Of a stretch of DNA of 64,000 bases, positions 51,120 to 60,265 are shown piece by piece. The DNA lies in the NCBI GenBank assembly GCA_965278995.1, contig OZ257136.1, positions 744,001 to 808,000 of the forward strand, given 5' to 3'. Under the pieces are notes generated by a model. That model was given only the letters and a program-made list of their open reading frames with translations. It was not told the origin of the DNA and searched no databases. The stretch comes from JADJYF01 sp965278995 (GTDB taxonomy: Bacteria > Pseudomonadota > Gammaproteobacteria > Ga0077536). Every line of letters starts with the position of its first letter. Position 1 is the stretch's first letter. A program made the position numbers and the translations under genes.

Positions 51120-51868
51120 GCACCGCGCATGTCGAATACGTGCTGCGACGTGGTGACGATGCACTGATCCTGGGGCAGCGTCTTGCTGAATGGTGCGGGC
51201 ATAGCCCGTTCCTGGAAGAAGACATCGCGATGGCGAATACGGCGCTCGATCACATCGGGCGCGCGCGCCTGCTGCTGACCCATGCCGGTACGCTGGAAGG
51301 ACGGGGGCGCGACGAGGATGCGCTGGCTTACCAGCGCGGCGAGCGTGAATTCCTCAATGCCCTGATCTGCGAGCTGCCGATAGGCGATTTCAGCTTCAGC
51401 CTGATGCGCCAGTATCTGCTCGATGTATTTCATCACGCACTGTTCCAGGCGCTTACGCAATCGAAGGACGACGGCCTGGCCGCGATCGCGGCGAAAGCAG
51501 TCAAGGAATCGGCGTATCACGTTCGCCGCAGCGGCGACTGGGTTGTCCGACTTGGTGACGGCACAGCCGAGAGCCATCGTCGCATTCAGACTGCGCTCGA
51601 TGAACTGTGGGGTTACACCGACGAATTGTTCATTGTCGACGCCGTCGAATGTGAGATGGCGTCGGCGGGAATCGCGCCGGTACTGGCGGACATCGCGGCG
51701 TGCTGGCAGGCTGCAGTCGATCCGGTGCTGGCAAGTGCCGGTCTGACCGTGCCGAAAGACGAGTGGCGGGCAGGCGGCGGGCGCGCCGGACTGCATACCG
51801 AGCACATGGGGCGTCTGTTGGCCGAGATGCAGTCGGTGCAGCGCAGCTATCCGGGACAGAGCTGGTGA
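51116..51868 (+). CDS. paaC: phenylacetyl-CoA epoxidase subunit PaaC
   Basis: 250 aa. Structural partner of PaaA, ferritin-like four-helix bundle. LILGQRLAEWCGHSPFLEEDIAMANTALDHIGRARLL and NALICELPIGDFSFSLMRQYLLDVF are typical. Start is GTG 51116, overlapping paaB. Iron ligands of PaaA are lacking, as expected for this subunit. It ends in the GTGA overlap with paaD. Confidence 0.96.
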   Translation: MSTAHVEYVLRRGDDALILGQRLAEWCGHSPFLEEDIAMANTALDHIGRARLLLTHAGTLEGRGRDEDALAYQRGEREFLNALICELPIGDFSFSLMRQYLLDVFHHALFQALTQSKDDGLAAIAAKAVKESAYHVRRSGDWVVRLGDGTAESHRRIQTALDELWGYTDELFIVDAVECEMASAGIAPVLADIAACWQAAVDPVLASAGLTVPKDEWRAGGGRAGLHTEHMGRLLAEMQSVQRSYPGQSW

Positions 51869-52371
51869 ATGCTGTCACGCAACTCGCCCCGACCGTGGAC
51901 GCCATCTGGGCGGTCCTGGAAGCGGTCCATGACCCCGAGATTCCCGTACTGACGATTGCGGACCTTGGTGTTCTGCGCGAGGTACGCGTCATTGACGATG
52001 GTCTCGTTGTCGTCATCACGCCGACCTATACCGGCTGTCCGGCGATGCGAACCATCGAGCAGGATATTCGCATCGTGCTGCAGGCAGCGGGATACGCGAC
52101 AGTGCAGATCCAAACCCAGCTAGCGCCGGCCTGGACCACGGACTGGTTGAGCGAGGCCGGTCGCATCAAGCTGCACGATATCGGTATTGCACCGCCGGTT
52201 GCCGCGACAGGCAATAAACGCGCGCTGTTGCCAGGCGCTGGTGACATCGCCTGCCCGCAGTGCGGCGCGCGCGAGACTGAGCTGTTGAGCGAGTTCGGTT
52301 CGACGGCATGCAAGTCGCTATACCGTTGCCGTGCGTGTCGCGAACCTTTCGATTATTTCAAATGCCTGTGA
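51865..52371 (+). CDS. paaD: PaaD, DUF59/MIP18-type iron-sulfur maturation subunit
   Basis: 168 aa from GTG 51865, which overlaps the paaC stop. DPEIPVLTIADLGVLREV is the DUF59 start and TPTYTGCPAM the conserved Cys-containing loop. The C-terminal ribbon CPQCG...RCRAC is also PaaD-specific. It is thought to help assemble the iron-sulfur or diiron centre of the epoxidase. Seven bp separate it from paaE. Confidence 0.95.
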   Translation: MNAVTQLAPTVDAIWAVLEAVHDPEIPVLTIADLGVLREVRVIDDGLVVVITPTYTGCPAMRTIEQDIRIVLQAAGYATVQIQTQLAPAWTTDWLSEAGRIKLHDIGIAPPVAATGNKRALLPGAGDIACPQCGARETELLSEFGSTACKSLYRCRACREPFDYFKCL

Positions 52372-52378
52372 AGCCAAT

Positions 52379-53473
52379 ATGAGCCAGACCGCGTTTCATC
52401 CGCTCGCCGTCGAACAACTCGTGCGCGAGACCGAGGACGCGGTGTGCGTGACATTGGCAGTGCCGCCCGAGCTGGCCGCGAACTTTCGTTTTCGTCAGGG
52501 CCAATACCTCACCTTCCGGCGCCAGCTCGGCGAGACCGAAGTCCGACGTTCGTATTCAATCTGCAGCGGTGTCGACGAGGGTTCGCTGAAGGTTGCCATC
52601 AAGGCAGTACCGGGCGGCCGGTTCTCGACGTTCGCAACGCAGACGCTCAGTGTCGGCGATACGCTGGATGTCATGCCCCCGGCCGGCAGCTTCTCGACTG
52701 AACTATCGGCAGATAACGATCGGAATTATCTGTGCGTTGCTGCCGGCAGCGGCATTACGCCGATACTCTCTATCGTTAAATCGATATTGGCCGTCGAGAC
52801 CCGAAGTCATGTCACGCTGCTGTACGGTAATCAGCGCGTTGGCAGCATCATGTTTCGTGAAGAACTCGACCGACTCAAGAATCGGTATATGGCGCGCTTC
52901 CAGCTCATTCATGTGCTGAGCCGCGAGAATCGCGATGTCGATATCCTGAATGGCCGCATCGATAATCGTAAAGGGGCCGAACTCTGTCGGCATCTGCTCG
53001 ATCTGGCCGCCGTCGATGAATTTTTTCTGTGCGGCCCGGAAGGGATGGTCTCCGAAGTCTCACGTGGCTTGCGCGCTTTCGGCGTCGAGCCGGCGCGAAT
53101 TCACTACGAATTGTTTGGCGCTTCGGCCGAAGATGCGGCTGCGGCCGTGATCCGACACCAGGAGCGCGCCCGCAAATTTGCCGGAACCAGCTGCGTTGTC
53201 ACCGTCAAGGCGGATGGCCGTGAGACGCGGCTCGAACTCACGCCAGACGGCGAGAATATTCTCGATGCCGCACTGGACGCCGGCGTCGATCTGCCATACG
53301 CCTGCAAGGGAGGGGCGTGCGCTACGTGCAAAGCACGCGTGATCCGCGGCGAAGTCGATATGGACGTCAGACATGCATTGGAAGACGATGAAATTGCCGC
53401 CGGATTCGTCCTGACCTGCCAGGCCCACCCGGTCAGTGCCGAGGTCTACATCGATTTCGATCAGGCAGTCTGA
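52379..53473 (+). CDS. paaE: PaaE, ferredoxin-NADP reductase component
   Basis: 364 aa. FAD-binding RSYSICSG and GGRFSTF, NAD-binding VAAGSGITPILSI and FLCGPEGM, and C-terminal plant-type 2Fe-2S with CKGGACATC...C spacing. Transfers electrons from NADPH to the epoxidase. ATG 52379. paaX follows within 14 bp. Confidence 0.96.
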   Translation: MSQTAFHPLAVEQLVRETEDAVCVTLAVPPELAANFRFRQGQYLTFRRQLGETEVRRSYSICSGVDEGSLKVAIKAVPGGRFSTFATQTLSVGDTLDVMPPAGSFSTELSADNDRNYLCVAAGSGITPILSIVKSILAVETRSHVTLLYGNQRVGSIMFREELDRLKNRYMARFQLIHVLSRENRDVDILNGRIDNRKGAELCRHLLDLAAVDEFFLCGPEGMVSEVSRGLRAFGVEPARIHYELFGASAEDAAAAVIRHQERARKFAGTSCVVTVKADGRETRLELTPDGENILDAALDAGVDLPYACKGGACATCKARVIRGEVDMDVRHALEDDEIAAGFVLTCQAHPVSAEVYIDFDQAV

Positions 53474-53487
53474 ACATCGGCGTCCGT

Positions 53488-54432
53488 GTGACTGCGTCAA
53501 TCCTCAGTGCCGCCATCGATCAGGCGATCAGCGCTTGTGCACCGCGCGCGGGCTCGTTGGCGGTCACGCTGTTCGGCGATGTCGTCACCGTGCACGGCGG
53601 CACGCTGTGGCTGGGGAGTCTGATCGAGTCGCTGGAGCTGTTCGGCCTCAATTCGCGACAGGTGCGGACGGCCGTGTTTCGCCTGGTCCGCGAGCAGTGG
53701 CTCTCGGGCACCTCGCGCGGACGCCGCAGCTACTACCAGTTCACGGATTTCGGGCGACGCCAGTACGCGCACGCTGCCGAACGTATCTATGCCGGTGCTT
53801 CACCAGCCTGGGACGGCTGGTGGACATTGCTGATGACAGCAGGCGTTACGTCTGCCGTCCGCGACGAATTGCGCCATCGCCTGCAGTGGCAAGGCTTTGG
53901 CCAGCTGGTTGGTGGTGTGCTGGCGCATCCCCAGGCACGTCCAGCGGCACTCGCCGAGACACTCGCTGAACTGGCGGTTGCCGAACACGTTGTACTGTGG
54001 CGAGCGCGCACCGAGGACGCACCCGCCGTGCATGCACTGGTTGCGTCTGCGTGGCGCCTGGAGAACGTCGCCAGCCGCTACCGCGCGTTCTGTACGACAT
54101 TCTCTACCTTGCAGGCGGCGTGGACGGCAACGCCCAGTCCGGCGCCGGCTGATGCGTTCCGGCTGCGCCTGCTGCTGGTCCACGAATACCGGCGTATCTT
54201 GCTCGGAACGACCGAGCTGCCGCCCGCATTGCTGGGCCCCGACTGGCCGGGAAACGCAGCGCGTGAACTGACCGCGCGGCTCTATGGCGACATACAGGCA
54301 GCAGCGGTCAAGCACTGCTGCGCTGCGCTGCACAATGCAGACGGCACATTACCGGCTCCGCAGTCAGCCTACTTTGTTCGTTATGGCGGACTCGCTACCA
54401 CCCGGTTTCGTATTGCGGCTCGCTCTGCCTGA
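53488..54432 (+). CDS. paaX: PaaX family transcriptional repressor
   Basis: 314 aa from GTG. N-terminal winged helix: SLAVTLFGDVVTVHGGTLWLGSLIESLELFGLNSRQVRTAVFRLVREQWL is a PaaX hallmark, and the middle (GRRSYYQFTDFGRRQY) and C terminus (FRLRLLLVHEYRRI) also fit. The repressor binds phenylacetyl-CoA and controls paa genes. Here it is the last gene of the epoxidase operon itself, giving autoregulation. Confidence 0.93.
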   Translation: MTASILSAAIDQAISACAPRAGSLAVTLFGDVVTVHGGTLWLGSLIESLELFGLNSRQVRTAVFRLVREQWLSGTSRGRRSYYQFTDFGRRQYAHAAERIYAGASPAWDGWWTLLMTAGVTSAVRDELRHRLQWQGFGQLVGGVLAHPQARPAALAETLAELAVAEHVVLWRARTEDAPAVHALVASAWRLENVASRYRAFCTTFSTLQAAWTATPSPAPADAFRLRLLLVHEYRRILLGTTELPPALLGPDWPGNAARELTARLYGDIQAAAVKHCCAALHNADGTLPAPQSAYFVRYGGLATTRFRIAARSA

Positions 54433-54531
54433 GAAAGCCACCTCGAGAATAAGCGCCGAAATCTAGGAGCCTGACCACGGCTCCTGCTAGCATGGGTACG
54501 GAAGACGGCACTACAGACAAGGAGCCTGGCG

Positions 54532-55956
54532 ATGGCTGCAGTTGATACGACGACCCATTCGATTGACGCACTCGACGGTCCGCCGGGTCTGCCTCTGATC
54601 GGCAACGTGTTCGATATCAAGTTCGAGTCGTTTCATCAGCAGCTGGAGCGCTGGGCCGATCAATACGGCGCCATCTATCGCCTGCGGGTCGGGCCACGTC
54701 GTATCGTCGTCTTGTCGGAAGCGGAGTCGATCAAGCGCATGTTTCGCGAACGCCCGGACCTGTTCCGGCGAACGCGTGCGCTGGAAGCAGCCACCACCGA
54801 AATGCGCCTAAACGGTGTGTTCTCCGCCGAGGGCGACAACTGGCGCCGGCAGCGCAAGATAGTTGCCCTGGCGCTCAACACGGCGCATCTGAAACCGTTC
54901 TTTCCGACCCTGCGAGGCATCACTGAACGACTGTATCGGCGATGGGAACGCGCGGCGGCGCAGGGAACTCCGGTCGATCTCTGTCGCGATCTCATGCGCT
55001 ATTCCGTCGATGTTACGACCCAACTCGCTTTCGGCATCGACGTCAACACGATTGAAACCGACGGACCGGTCATCCAGCAACAGCTCGACAAGATCTTTCC
55101 GGTACTCAATATGCGGGTGAATGCGCCGTTTCCGTATTGGCGCTATTTCCGCCTGCCGCGCGACCGAGCGCTCGACCGCGCCCTTGCCGATGTACGCACG
55201 AAGGTCGATCAGATGATTCTGGACGTTCGCGCACGCATGCAGGCCGATACTTCGCTGTATCAGAATCCAACCAACTTTCTCGAAGCGATCATCGCCGCAA
55301 AAGAATCCGAAGGGCTGGAATTCTCTGACGACGACATTTTCGGCAACGTTTGCACGTTGCTGCTGGCTGGCGAGGATACGACCGCCAACTCGATTGCCTG
55401 GACCGTCAATTATTTTCTGGAGTATCCGGAGCACTACCGGCGCGCCTGCGCCGAAGTCGACGCCGTACTCGGCGATCCCGCGCTACCTCAGGAAATCGAA
55501 CAGACTGCCAGGTTGCCATTCATCGAAGCGGTCTATAGCGAGACCATGCGGCTCAAACCGGTCGCGCCGCTGAATGCAATGGAGCCGCTCGAAGATGTCG
55601 ATATCCTCGGCTATCGCATTCCGAAAGGTACCGTCATCATGCTGCTGACGCGAAAGATAGGCATGGATGACGCTCGTTTCGGGCATGCCGCGACGTTCGA
55701 TCCGGAACGCTGGCTGACCAGGGATAACGAGCGTCAATGTCCACACGATACCAGCGCATTCATCCCTTTCGGATCCGGCCCGCGCTTTTGTCCGGGTCGC
55801 AATCTCGCGCTGCTCGAAATTCGTATGGTGTTAGCGATGCTGTGTCGCAATTTCGAGATCGCGCTTGCCGATCCGTCGAAGAAAGTCGAAGAGCTGCTTG
55901 CGTTCACGATGATGCCGACCAACTTGAACGTGCGTCTGAAGCGTCGTCCGGCGTAA
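54532..55956 (+). CDS. cytochrome P450
   Basis: 474 aa soluble bacterial P450. I-helix LLLAGEDTTANSIAW with acid-alcohol pair, ExxR in SETMRLKP, and heme loop FIPFGSGPRFCPGRNLA with the thiolate Cys. It is of the class resembling eukaryotic-type/CYP102-like membrane-free enzymes. Redox partners are not present. AAGGAG precedes the ATG. Confidence 0.94.
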   Translation: MAAVDTTTHSIDALDGPPGLPLIGNVFDIKFESFHQQLERWADQYGAIYRLRVGPRRIVVLSEAESIKRMFRERPDLFRRTRALEAATTEMRLNGVFSAEGDNWRRQRKIVALALNTAHLKPFFPTLRGITERLYRRWERAAAQGTPVDLCRDLMRYSVDVTTQLAFGIDVNTIETDGPVIQQQLDKIFPVLNMRVNAPFPYWRYFRLPRDRALDRALADVRTKVDQMILDVRARMQADTSLYQNPTNFLEAIIAAKESEGLEFSDDDIFGNVCTLLLAGEDTTANSIAWTVNYFLEYPEHYRRACAEVDAVLGDPALPQEIEQTARLPFIEAVYSETMRLKPVAPLNAMEPLEDVDILGYRIPKGTVIMLLTRKIGMDDARFGHAATFDPERWLTRDNERQCPHDTSAFIPFGSGPRFCPGRNLALLEIRMVLAMLCRNFEIALADPSKKVEELLAFTMMPTNLNVRLKRRPA

Positions 55957-55996
55957 TCCCGCACGCGTCTCGCGTTTTCGGTAAGGGGAGGGCGAT

Positions 55997-56518
55997 ATGA
56001 ACCAGAGACTTATGGCGGTAGCATCCGTAATAGCCGTGATGGCAACCGGCGTACTGTTTACCGCGACGGCGGCGGCGCAGGGCGCCACTCCCTGTGCCGA
56101 CGGCAGTGGCCCGAAGACCGCGCTCGAAAATTATCTGACAGCGATGCAACAGCATCGCTTCGCCGACGCTTACGCGTTTGTCGGCGTCAACATGACCGAT
56201 GGCAAGAGTCGTGACGAGTGGGCTGCACTGCAAAAACTGTTTTACGAAGGCGGCGACGTCAACATTCTCAGCATCGATATCCGAGCGCCGCAGGGTACGG
56301 CAGCGGACAGCGCGTGCATGAATACCGCACAGGTGCCGAATGTGTTGAAATCGCGCGACAAGTTCAACAATCAGGGCACCACTGAGTTCGAAGTCTACGT
56401 TGCCGTCAAAGACGGCGAGGCCTGGAAAATCGACGGCCAGGAAACGCTGTTCGAACAGACGCAGGTCGATAAGTGGTTCCCCGGCGAGCAGATGCCGGAG
56501 TTCCGCGACCAATATTGA
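55997..56518 (+). CDS. secreted NTF2-like (DUF4878-type) protein
   Basis: 173 aa with a Sec signal peptide (MNQRLMAVASVIAVMATGVLF...AAA). The mature domain (ALENYLTAMQQHRFADAYAFV and EFEVYVAVKDGEAWKIDGQE) looks like a lumazine/NTF2-type cone of periplasmic proteins. No catalytic residues. GGGGAGGG precedes the ATG. Perhaps co-transcribed with the P450 gene 40 bp upstream. Confidence 0.72.
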   Translation: MNQRLMAVASVIAVMATGVLFTATAAAQGATPCADGSGPKTALENYLTAMQQHRFADAYAFVGVNMTDGKSRDEWAALQKLFYEGGDVNILSIDIRAPQGTAADSACMNTAQVPNVLKSRDKFNNQGTTEFEVYVAVKDGEAWKIDGQETLFEQTQVDKWFPGEQMPEFRDQY

Positions 56519-56533
56519 TAGCGTGTCTGCCGG

Positions 56534-58060
56534 TCAGGCGGCGCGCTGTGTCATCTGCTCCAGCGCCTGGCGGTGGTCAGGAAAATGACTGGTCATGCGC
56601 TCGCAATAGGCTCGAGCGTCGGCTGGATCGTAGACCTGCAGTTTAGGCTTCGGTTTTTTCGGCTGGCGCGGAAAGCGACCCATGCCGGCCAGAATGCAGT
56701 ACCACGACGTCGGGCTGTAGACCAGGCGCGAGGCCTGACTGCGTAACTCGGCGAGCAGATCGCCGCCTTTGTCCCACACCGTCAGGATCTGTGCGACATC
56801 GTCGGGGACGTGTTCGTTGTTGCGGTTGGCAATCCAGTATTCGGTGTCGTCGCGGCTGTTCAATTTGTAATGCATGAAGATGTAGTTCTTCACGCCGTCG
56901 AGAATGAGATTGACCTTCTCGTTGACATCGGCGCGATAGCGCTCGGTGAAGCCGCCTTGCTCGTAGCGCGTGATGAACGTTTCGACCGTGTCCTGAACAA
57001 TCATGAGCGCAGTCGCTTCGAGCGGCTCGATGAAGCCCTGCGAGAGACCGACTGCGATGCAATTACGCTCCCAGCACCTCTCGGTGCGACCGATGCGCAT
57101 TTTCAGGTGCCGCGCCGGCGTTGGGTCATCGAGCAGACCGAGATGGGTGCGTAATTCCGTTTCGGCAGCGTCGGCGTCGATATAATCGGATGAATACACA
57201 TAGCCGTTCCCGTGCCGATTGGTCAGCGGGATCTTCCACGCCCAGCCATATTTGAGCGCGCCTGACATCGTCTGCGAGAGCAGTTTGCTGCCTTCCGGAT
57301 GTGGCGTTGGCATTGCGACTGCGCTGTCGTTGAACAGCATATGTTTGTACGACAGGAACGGTACGCCCAGTGTCTTGCCGATCAACAGCCCGGCGAAGCC
57401 GGTGCAATCGATGAACAGGTCGGCGGCGATGCGACCGTGCTCTGGCGTCGTCACACCGGCGAGATCGCCGTTCTCGTGTCGCTCGACGGACTCCACTGTT
57501 CCGACGAGATGACGGACGCCGCGTTCAATCGAGTATTCCTTGAGAAACGCGCCGATCAGGCCCGCATCGAAATGATAGGCGTAGTCGGTCGTATAGGTGG
57601 TGTTGCTGTCGGGCAGTGGGGCAAGACCCTGGCGAGACAGGTAGTTCGAGACAAAGAAGGCATCCGGATGGGCATGCACGTCGAAATTGCGATTACGCAG
57701 CGTTGCATTCTGGAAGAACGCGCGGACGTTGGCGTCGTCGGCCTGTGAGAAGAACGGATGGTAGTAGCTCTCGTAGCCGGTGCGGGTCGACCAGTTTGGA
57801 AAGCGGATGCCGCATTTATAGGTCGCGTTGCAGGCGGGCATCCACGTCGATTCGGCAACGCCGAGCTTGTCGAAAAATCGCCGCATTTTCGGCGTCGAAC
57901 CTTCGCCGACCCCGATGATACCGATGGCGCTCGACTCGAGCAGACTGATACGGAAGCCACGCGAAGACCAAGCCTGGGCCATCAGCGCCGCGCTCATCCA
58001 GCCGGCTGTGCCGCCACCGACAATGAGCACGTGTTTGTCTATCGGGTCGTGGTCCGCCAT
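56534..58060 (-). CDS. flavin-dependent tryptophan halogenase family protein
   Basis: 508 aa. FAD-binding VGGGTAGWMSA at 14-24, GVGEGSTP, Lys82 in ATYKCGIRF at the catalytic-Lys position of PrnA/RebH, WAWKIP, and GFIEPLEATAL: all key halogenase motifs. It could add chloride to an indole or related compound; the family also has many members with unknown, TonB-linked substrates. A flavin reductase is not adjacent. No export signal. Confidence 0.93.
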   Translation of the reverse strand: MADHDPIDKHVLIVGGGTAGWMSAALMAQAWSSRGFRISLLESSAIGIIGVGEGSTPKMRRFFDKLGVAESTWMPACNATYKCGIRFPNWSTRTGYESYYHPFFSQADDANVRAFFQNATLRNRNFDVHAHPDAFFVSNYLSRQGLAPLPDSNTTYTTDYAYHFDAGLIGAFLKEYSIERGVRHLVGTVESVERHENGDLAGVTTPEHGRIAADLFIDCTGFAGLLIGKTLGVPFLSYKHMLFNDSAVAMPTPHPEGSKLLSQTMSGALKYGWAWKIPLTNRHGNGYVYSSDYIDADAAETELRTHLGLLDDPTPARHLKMRIGRTERCWERNCIAVGLSQGFIEPLEATALMIVQDTVETFITRYEQGGFTERYRADVNEKVNLILDGVKNYIFMHYKLNSRDDTEYWIANRNNEHVPDDVAQILTVWDKGGDLLAELRSQASRLVYSPTSWYCILAGMGRFPRQPKKPKPKLQVYDPADARAYCERMTSHFPDHRQALEQMTQRAA

Positions 58061-58121
58061 GTCGCCTGTCCCCCGTTACTGTCTGACCGTGATTCACGCA
58101 TCGCGACACTCGGCAGGCCGC

Positions 58122-58156
58122 AAAAAAAAACCGCGGGACAGTTGCCCGTCCCGCGG
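58122..58156 (-). terminator. Rho-independent terminator after the DUF1329 gene
   Basis: On the minus strand CCGCGGGAC pairs with GTCCCGCGG around an 8-nt loop and is followed by nine T. It ends the leftward DUF1329 transcript 25 bp after its stop and separates it from the halogenase gene. Confidence 0.92.
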
Positions 58157-58181
58157 TTCCGAGTCGACAGCTCCGCAGGGT

Positions 58182-59603
58182 CTAGGTACCCAGGCGGCGC
58201 ATGGCGGTCTGCGTGATGTAGTTGTTGATGAACTCTTCGGCGGACCCTTGATTGTCCCAACCGGACTTCCAACCACCCTGGCAGGTTTCCGACTGGCAGA
58301 AACGGGTCACGCGCTTCGACTGGATGTCGTTGCTGATAACCCAGTTCCAGCTCCATTCCGGACGGCCATCCGAAGCCTTGATTTCATGCGCGCCGTAAGG
58401 CGTGACAGCTTCGTCGACCTTGTACTGACCGAAGCCAGGCTCGAACGACTTCCAGATCTCGCCGCGACGATCGTAGGAAATGGCCTGCGGGTATTCCACA
58501 TTGCGGGCGTCGAGGTAGATCCGACGTTTGCTGAGCGGAGCGCGCGGGAAACCTGTCGGTTCGCCTTCGAGCACGATGACTTCCGGGATGAGCGACTTGC
58601 CGACGTTGTAGTAGGTGGTGCCTTTCGGTCCGCCGACTGTCGGGTGCGTCCAGTTCGGCTGATCCGGGCGCCATTGGTAGTGCATGGAGCCGAGGAACGG
58701 ACCGCGATGAACGATTTTCCAGTTGCCCCAGGTCAGCATCGGGTCGCCGGCCGCCCAGGCATCCGACAGGAACAGATTGATACCGGCGACGAGCGGCTCG
58801 AAGCGCTGGTTGGTCGGGAATCGGCGCACGCGCTTGAACGCGGGCAGATAACCGAACAGTTCAGGGAACTTGGCCTGGTCGTAGTACCACTCGTTCATGA
58901 ACGCCGTGCCCTTGATGTCGTTGGGCGCGGTGAACCAGACTGACTGGTAGCGAATCATGTTTTCTTTGCCCGGCAGGGCTGTCGCGCCGCCGGCCGAATT
59001 CGGGTGCACCAGACCCTGGGTCTGCTGCTGCGCCCAGACGAAATGGTATTCGTACTGAACGTCGCCTTCGGAATCGAGTGCGTAAGTCGGAATGGCGAAG
59101 ATGTCGGAGTCGTGCCGGCCCCATGACAGGGTCACGTTGGCAATCGCTTCTTCACCGGTCTGCACGTCAGGGAACGGATGACCACCGATCCACGGTTTGC
59201 CGTCCTTGGTATAAACGTTGCCGTCCGGGCCAAACTGCGCCTGGCCCCAGTTCTTGAGCGTGGCGTCAAGGTAGAACGGCGGGAACATCGTCGTAATGTC
59301 AGTCTGCGTTGGCAGAATGGTGAACGTGCGCTGATCCTGCGAGACTTCCTGGAACAACATCGGATCGATCAGATCCTGAACCAGCTCGACGTTGTCTTTG
59401 CTGATGACATCACCGACCTTGACCTTGCCTTTGGTATAGGCCTCGATATTGGTCAGTTCTTCGGGGTACGCCTTGTAGGTGTCGCCCGTCTTTGCCGCCA
59501 GCGGCCACAGCGACGTGAGTACGCCGGCTCCGCCGATACCCTTCGCTGTCTTCTCCATGAAGAAGCGTCGGCTGTAGTCGAAATCGTATTTCCTGATGTG
59601 CAT
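58182..59603 (-). CDS. Tat-exported DUF1329 protein
   Basis: 473 aa. N terminus YDFDYSRRFFMEKTAKG contains a twin-arginine motif (SRRFF). The mature part has DUF1329 features: WKIVHRGPFLGSMHYQW, RRIYLDARNVEYPQAISYDRRGEIWKSFEPGF and a C-terminal QTAMRRLGT. DUF1329 proteins are outer-periphery lipoprotein-like proteins often encoded with DUF1302 and RND transporters in sterol or alkane use. Here neither partner is adjacent. ATG 59603 with GGGGA upstream. Confidence 0.88.
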   Translation of the reverse strand: MHIRKYDFDYSRRFFMEKTAKGIGGAGVLTSLWPLAAKTGDTYKAYPEELTNIEAYTKGKVKVGDVISKDNVELVQDLIDPMLFQEVSQDQRTFTILPTQTDITTMFPPFYLDATLKNWGQAQFGPDGNVYTKDGKPWIGGHPFPDVQTGEEAIANVTLSWGRHDSDIFAIPTYALDSEGDVQYEYHFVWAQQQTQGLVHPNSAGGATALPGKENMIRYQSVWFTAPNDIKGTAFMNEWYYDQAKFPELFGYLPAFKRVRRFPTNQRFEPLVAGINLFLSDAWAAGDPMLTWGNWKIVHRGPFLGSMHYQWRPDQPNWTHPTVGGPKGTTYYNVGKSLIPEVIVLEGEPTGFPRAPLSKRRIYLDARNVEYPQAISYDRRGEIWKSFEPGFGQYKVDEAVTPYGAHEIKASDGRPEWSWNWVISNDIQSKRVTRFCQSETCQGGWKSGWDNQGSAEEFINNYITQTAMRRLGT

Positions 59604-59955
59604 ATTTCCCCTGCCTTTCCGATTGAATCTCGGTAGTACCTGTCGAAGCTGAGAACCGGATCCCGCTCCGCCTCGGGCACTCCTCAACGATGCGATGGAT
59701 ATCGCTGGCCGCATAAGGTAGCGCACCCGGCGTCATCGTCCAAGACCTTTGGCGTAGCGCGTCTGGTTCGGTCGAAGCGTAAGTACCGTGAGCGCGGAGA
59801 ATGGTTCAACGCGTGTTCGATCGGCTGGGGCGGATACGTCCGGCAAATTCCTGACGCGCCGCAACATTATTTGAGTGCGTTGCAGCATATGGCTAAGTCT
59901 GCAGCGCTTTCGGAGTAGAATCGGGTCCCAGCCCGACTCGGAGCAACCGACCCAG
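59604..59955. other. 352-bp divergent intergenic region
   Basis: Between the leftward DUF1329 gene and the rightward Lrp-domain gene. No coding sequence supported. TAGAAT near 59916 could be a -10 for the rightward gene. Otherwise nothing clear. Confidence 0.45.
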
Positions 59956-60234
59956 ATGGTGACGGCTATCGTTCTTATACAGACCCGGCACGGCCAGACC
60001 AATGCCGTCGCGCAAGCGTTGGCTGCGTTTCCGGAAATTTCCGAAGTCTATTCTGTCGGTGGCAGCTACGACGTGGTCGCGCTGGTTCGCGTGAAGACCA
60101 ACGAGGAAATCGCCAACATGGTGACCGAGCGCATGGGCACCGTTGAGGGCATCGACCGGACCGAAACGCTCATCGCCTTTAAGACCTATTCCCGCCACGA
60201 TCTCGAAAGCGTTTTTTCCATCGGTCTCAGTTGA
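59956..60234 (+). CDS. stand-alone Lrp/AsnC ligand-binding (RAM) domain protein
   Basis: 92 aa. VTAIVLIQTRHGQTNAVAQALAAFPEISEVYSVGGSYDVVALVRV and the final LIAFKTYSRHDLE are an Lrp/AsnC effector domain with no helix-turn-helix. Such single-domain proteins occur in many bacteria and may oligomerise with full-length Lrp proteins or bind amino acids directly. ATG 59956. Next gene starts 31 bp on. Confidence 0.9.
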   Translation: MVTAIVLIQTRHGQTNAVAQALAAFPEISEVYSVGGSYDVVALVRVKTNEEIANMVTERMGTVEGIDRTETLIAFKTYSRHDLESVFSIGLS

Positions 60235-60265
60235 ACAGTTGGCGGGCGACGTGACTGCAGCCGGC

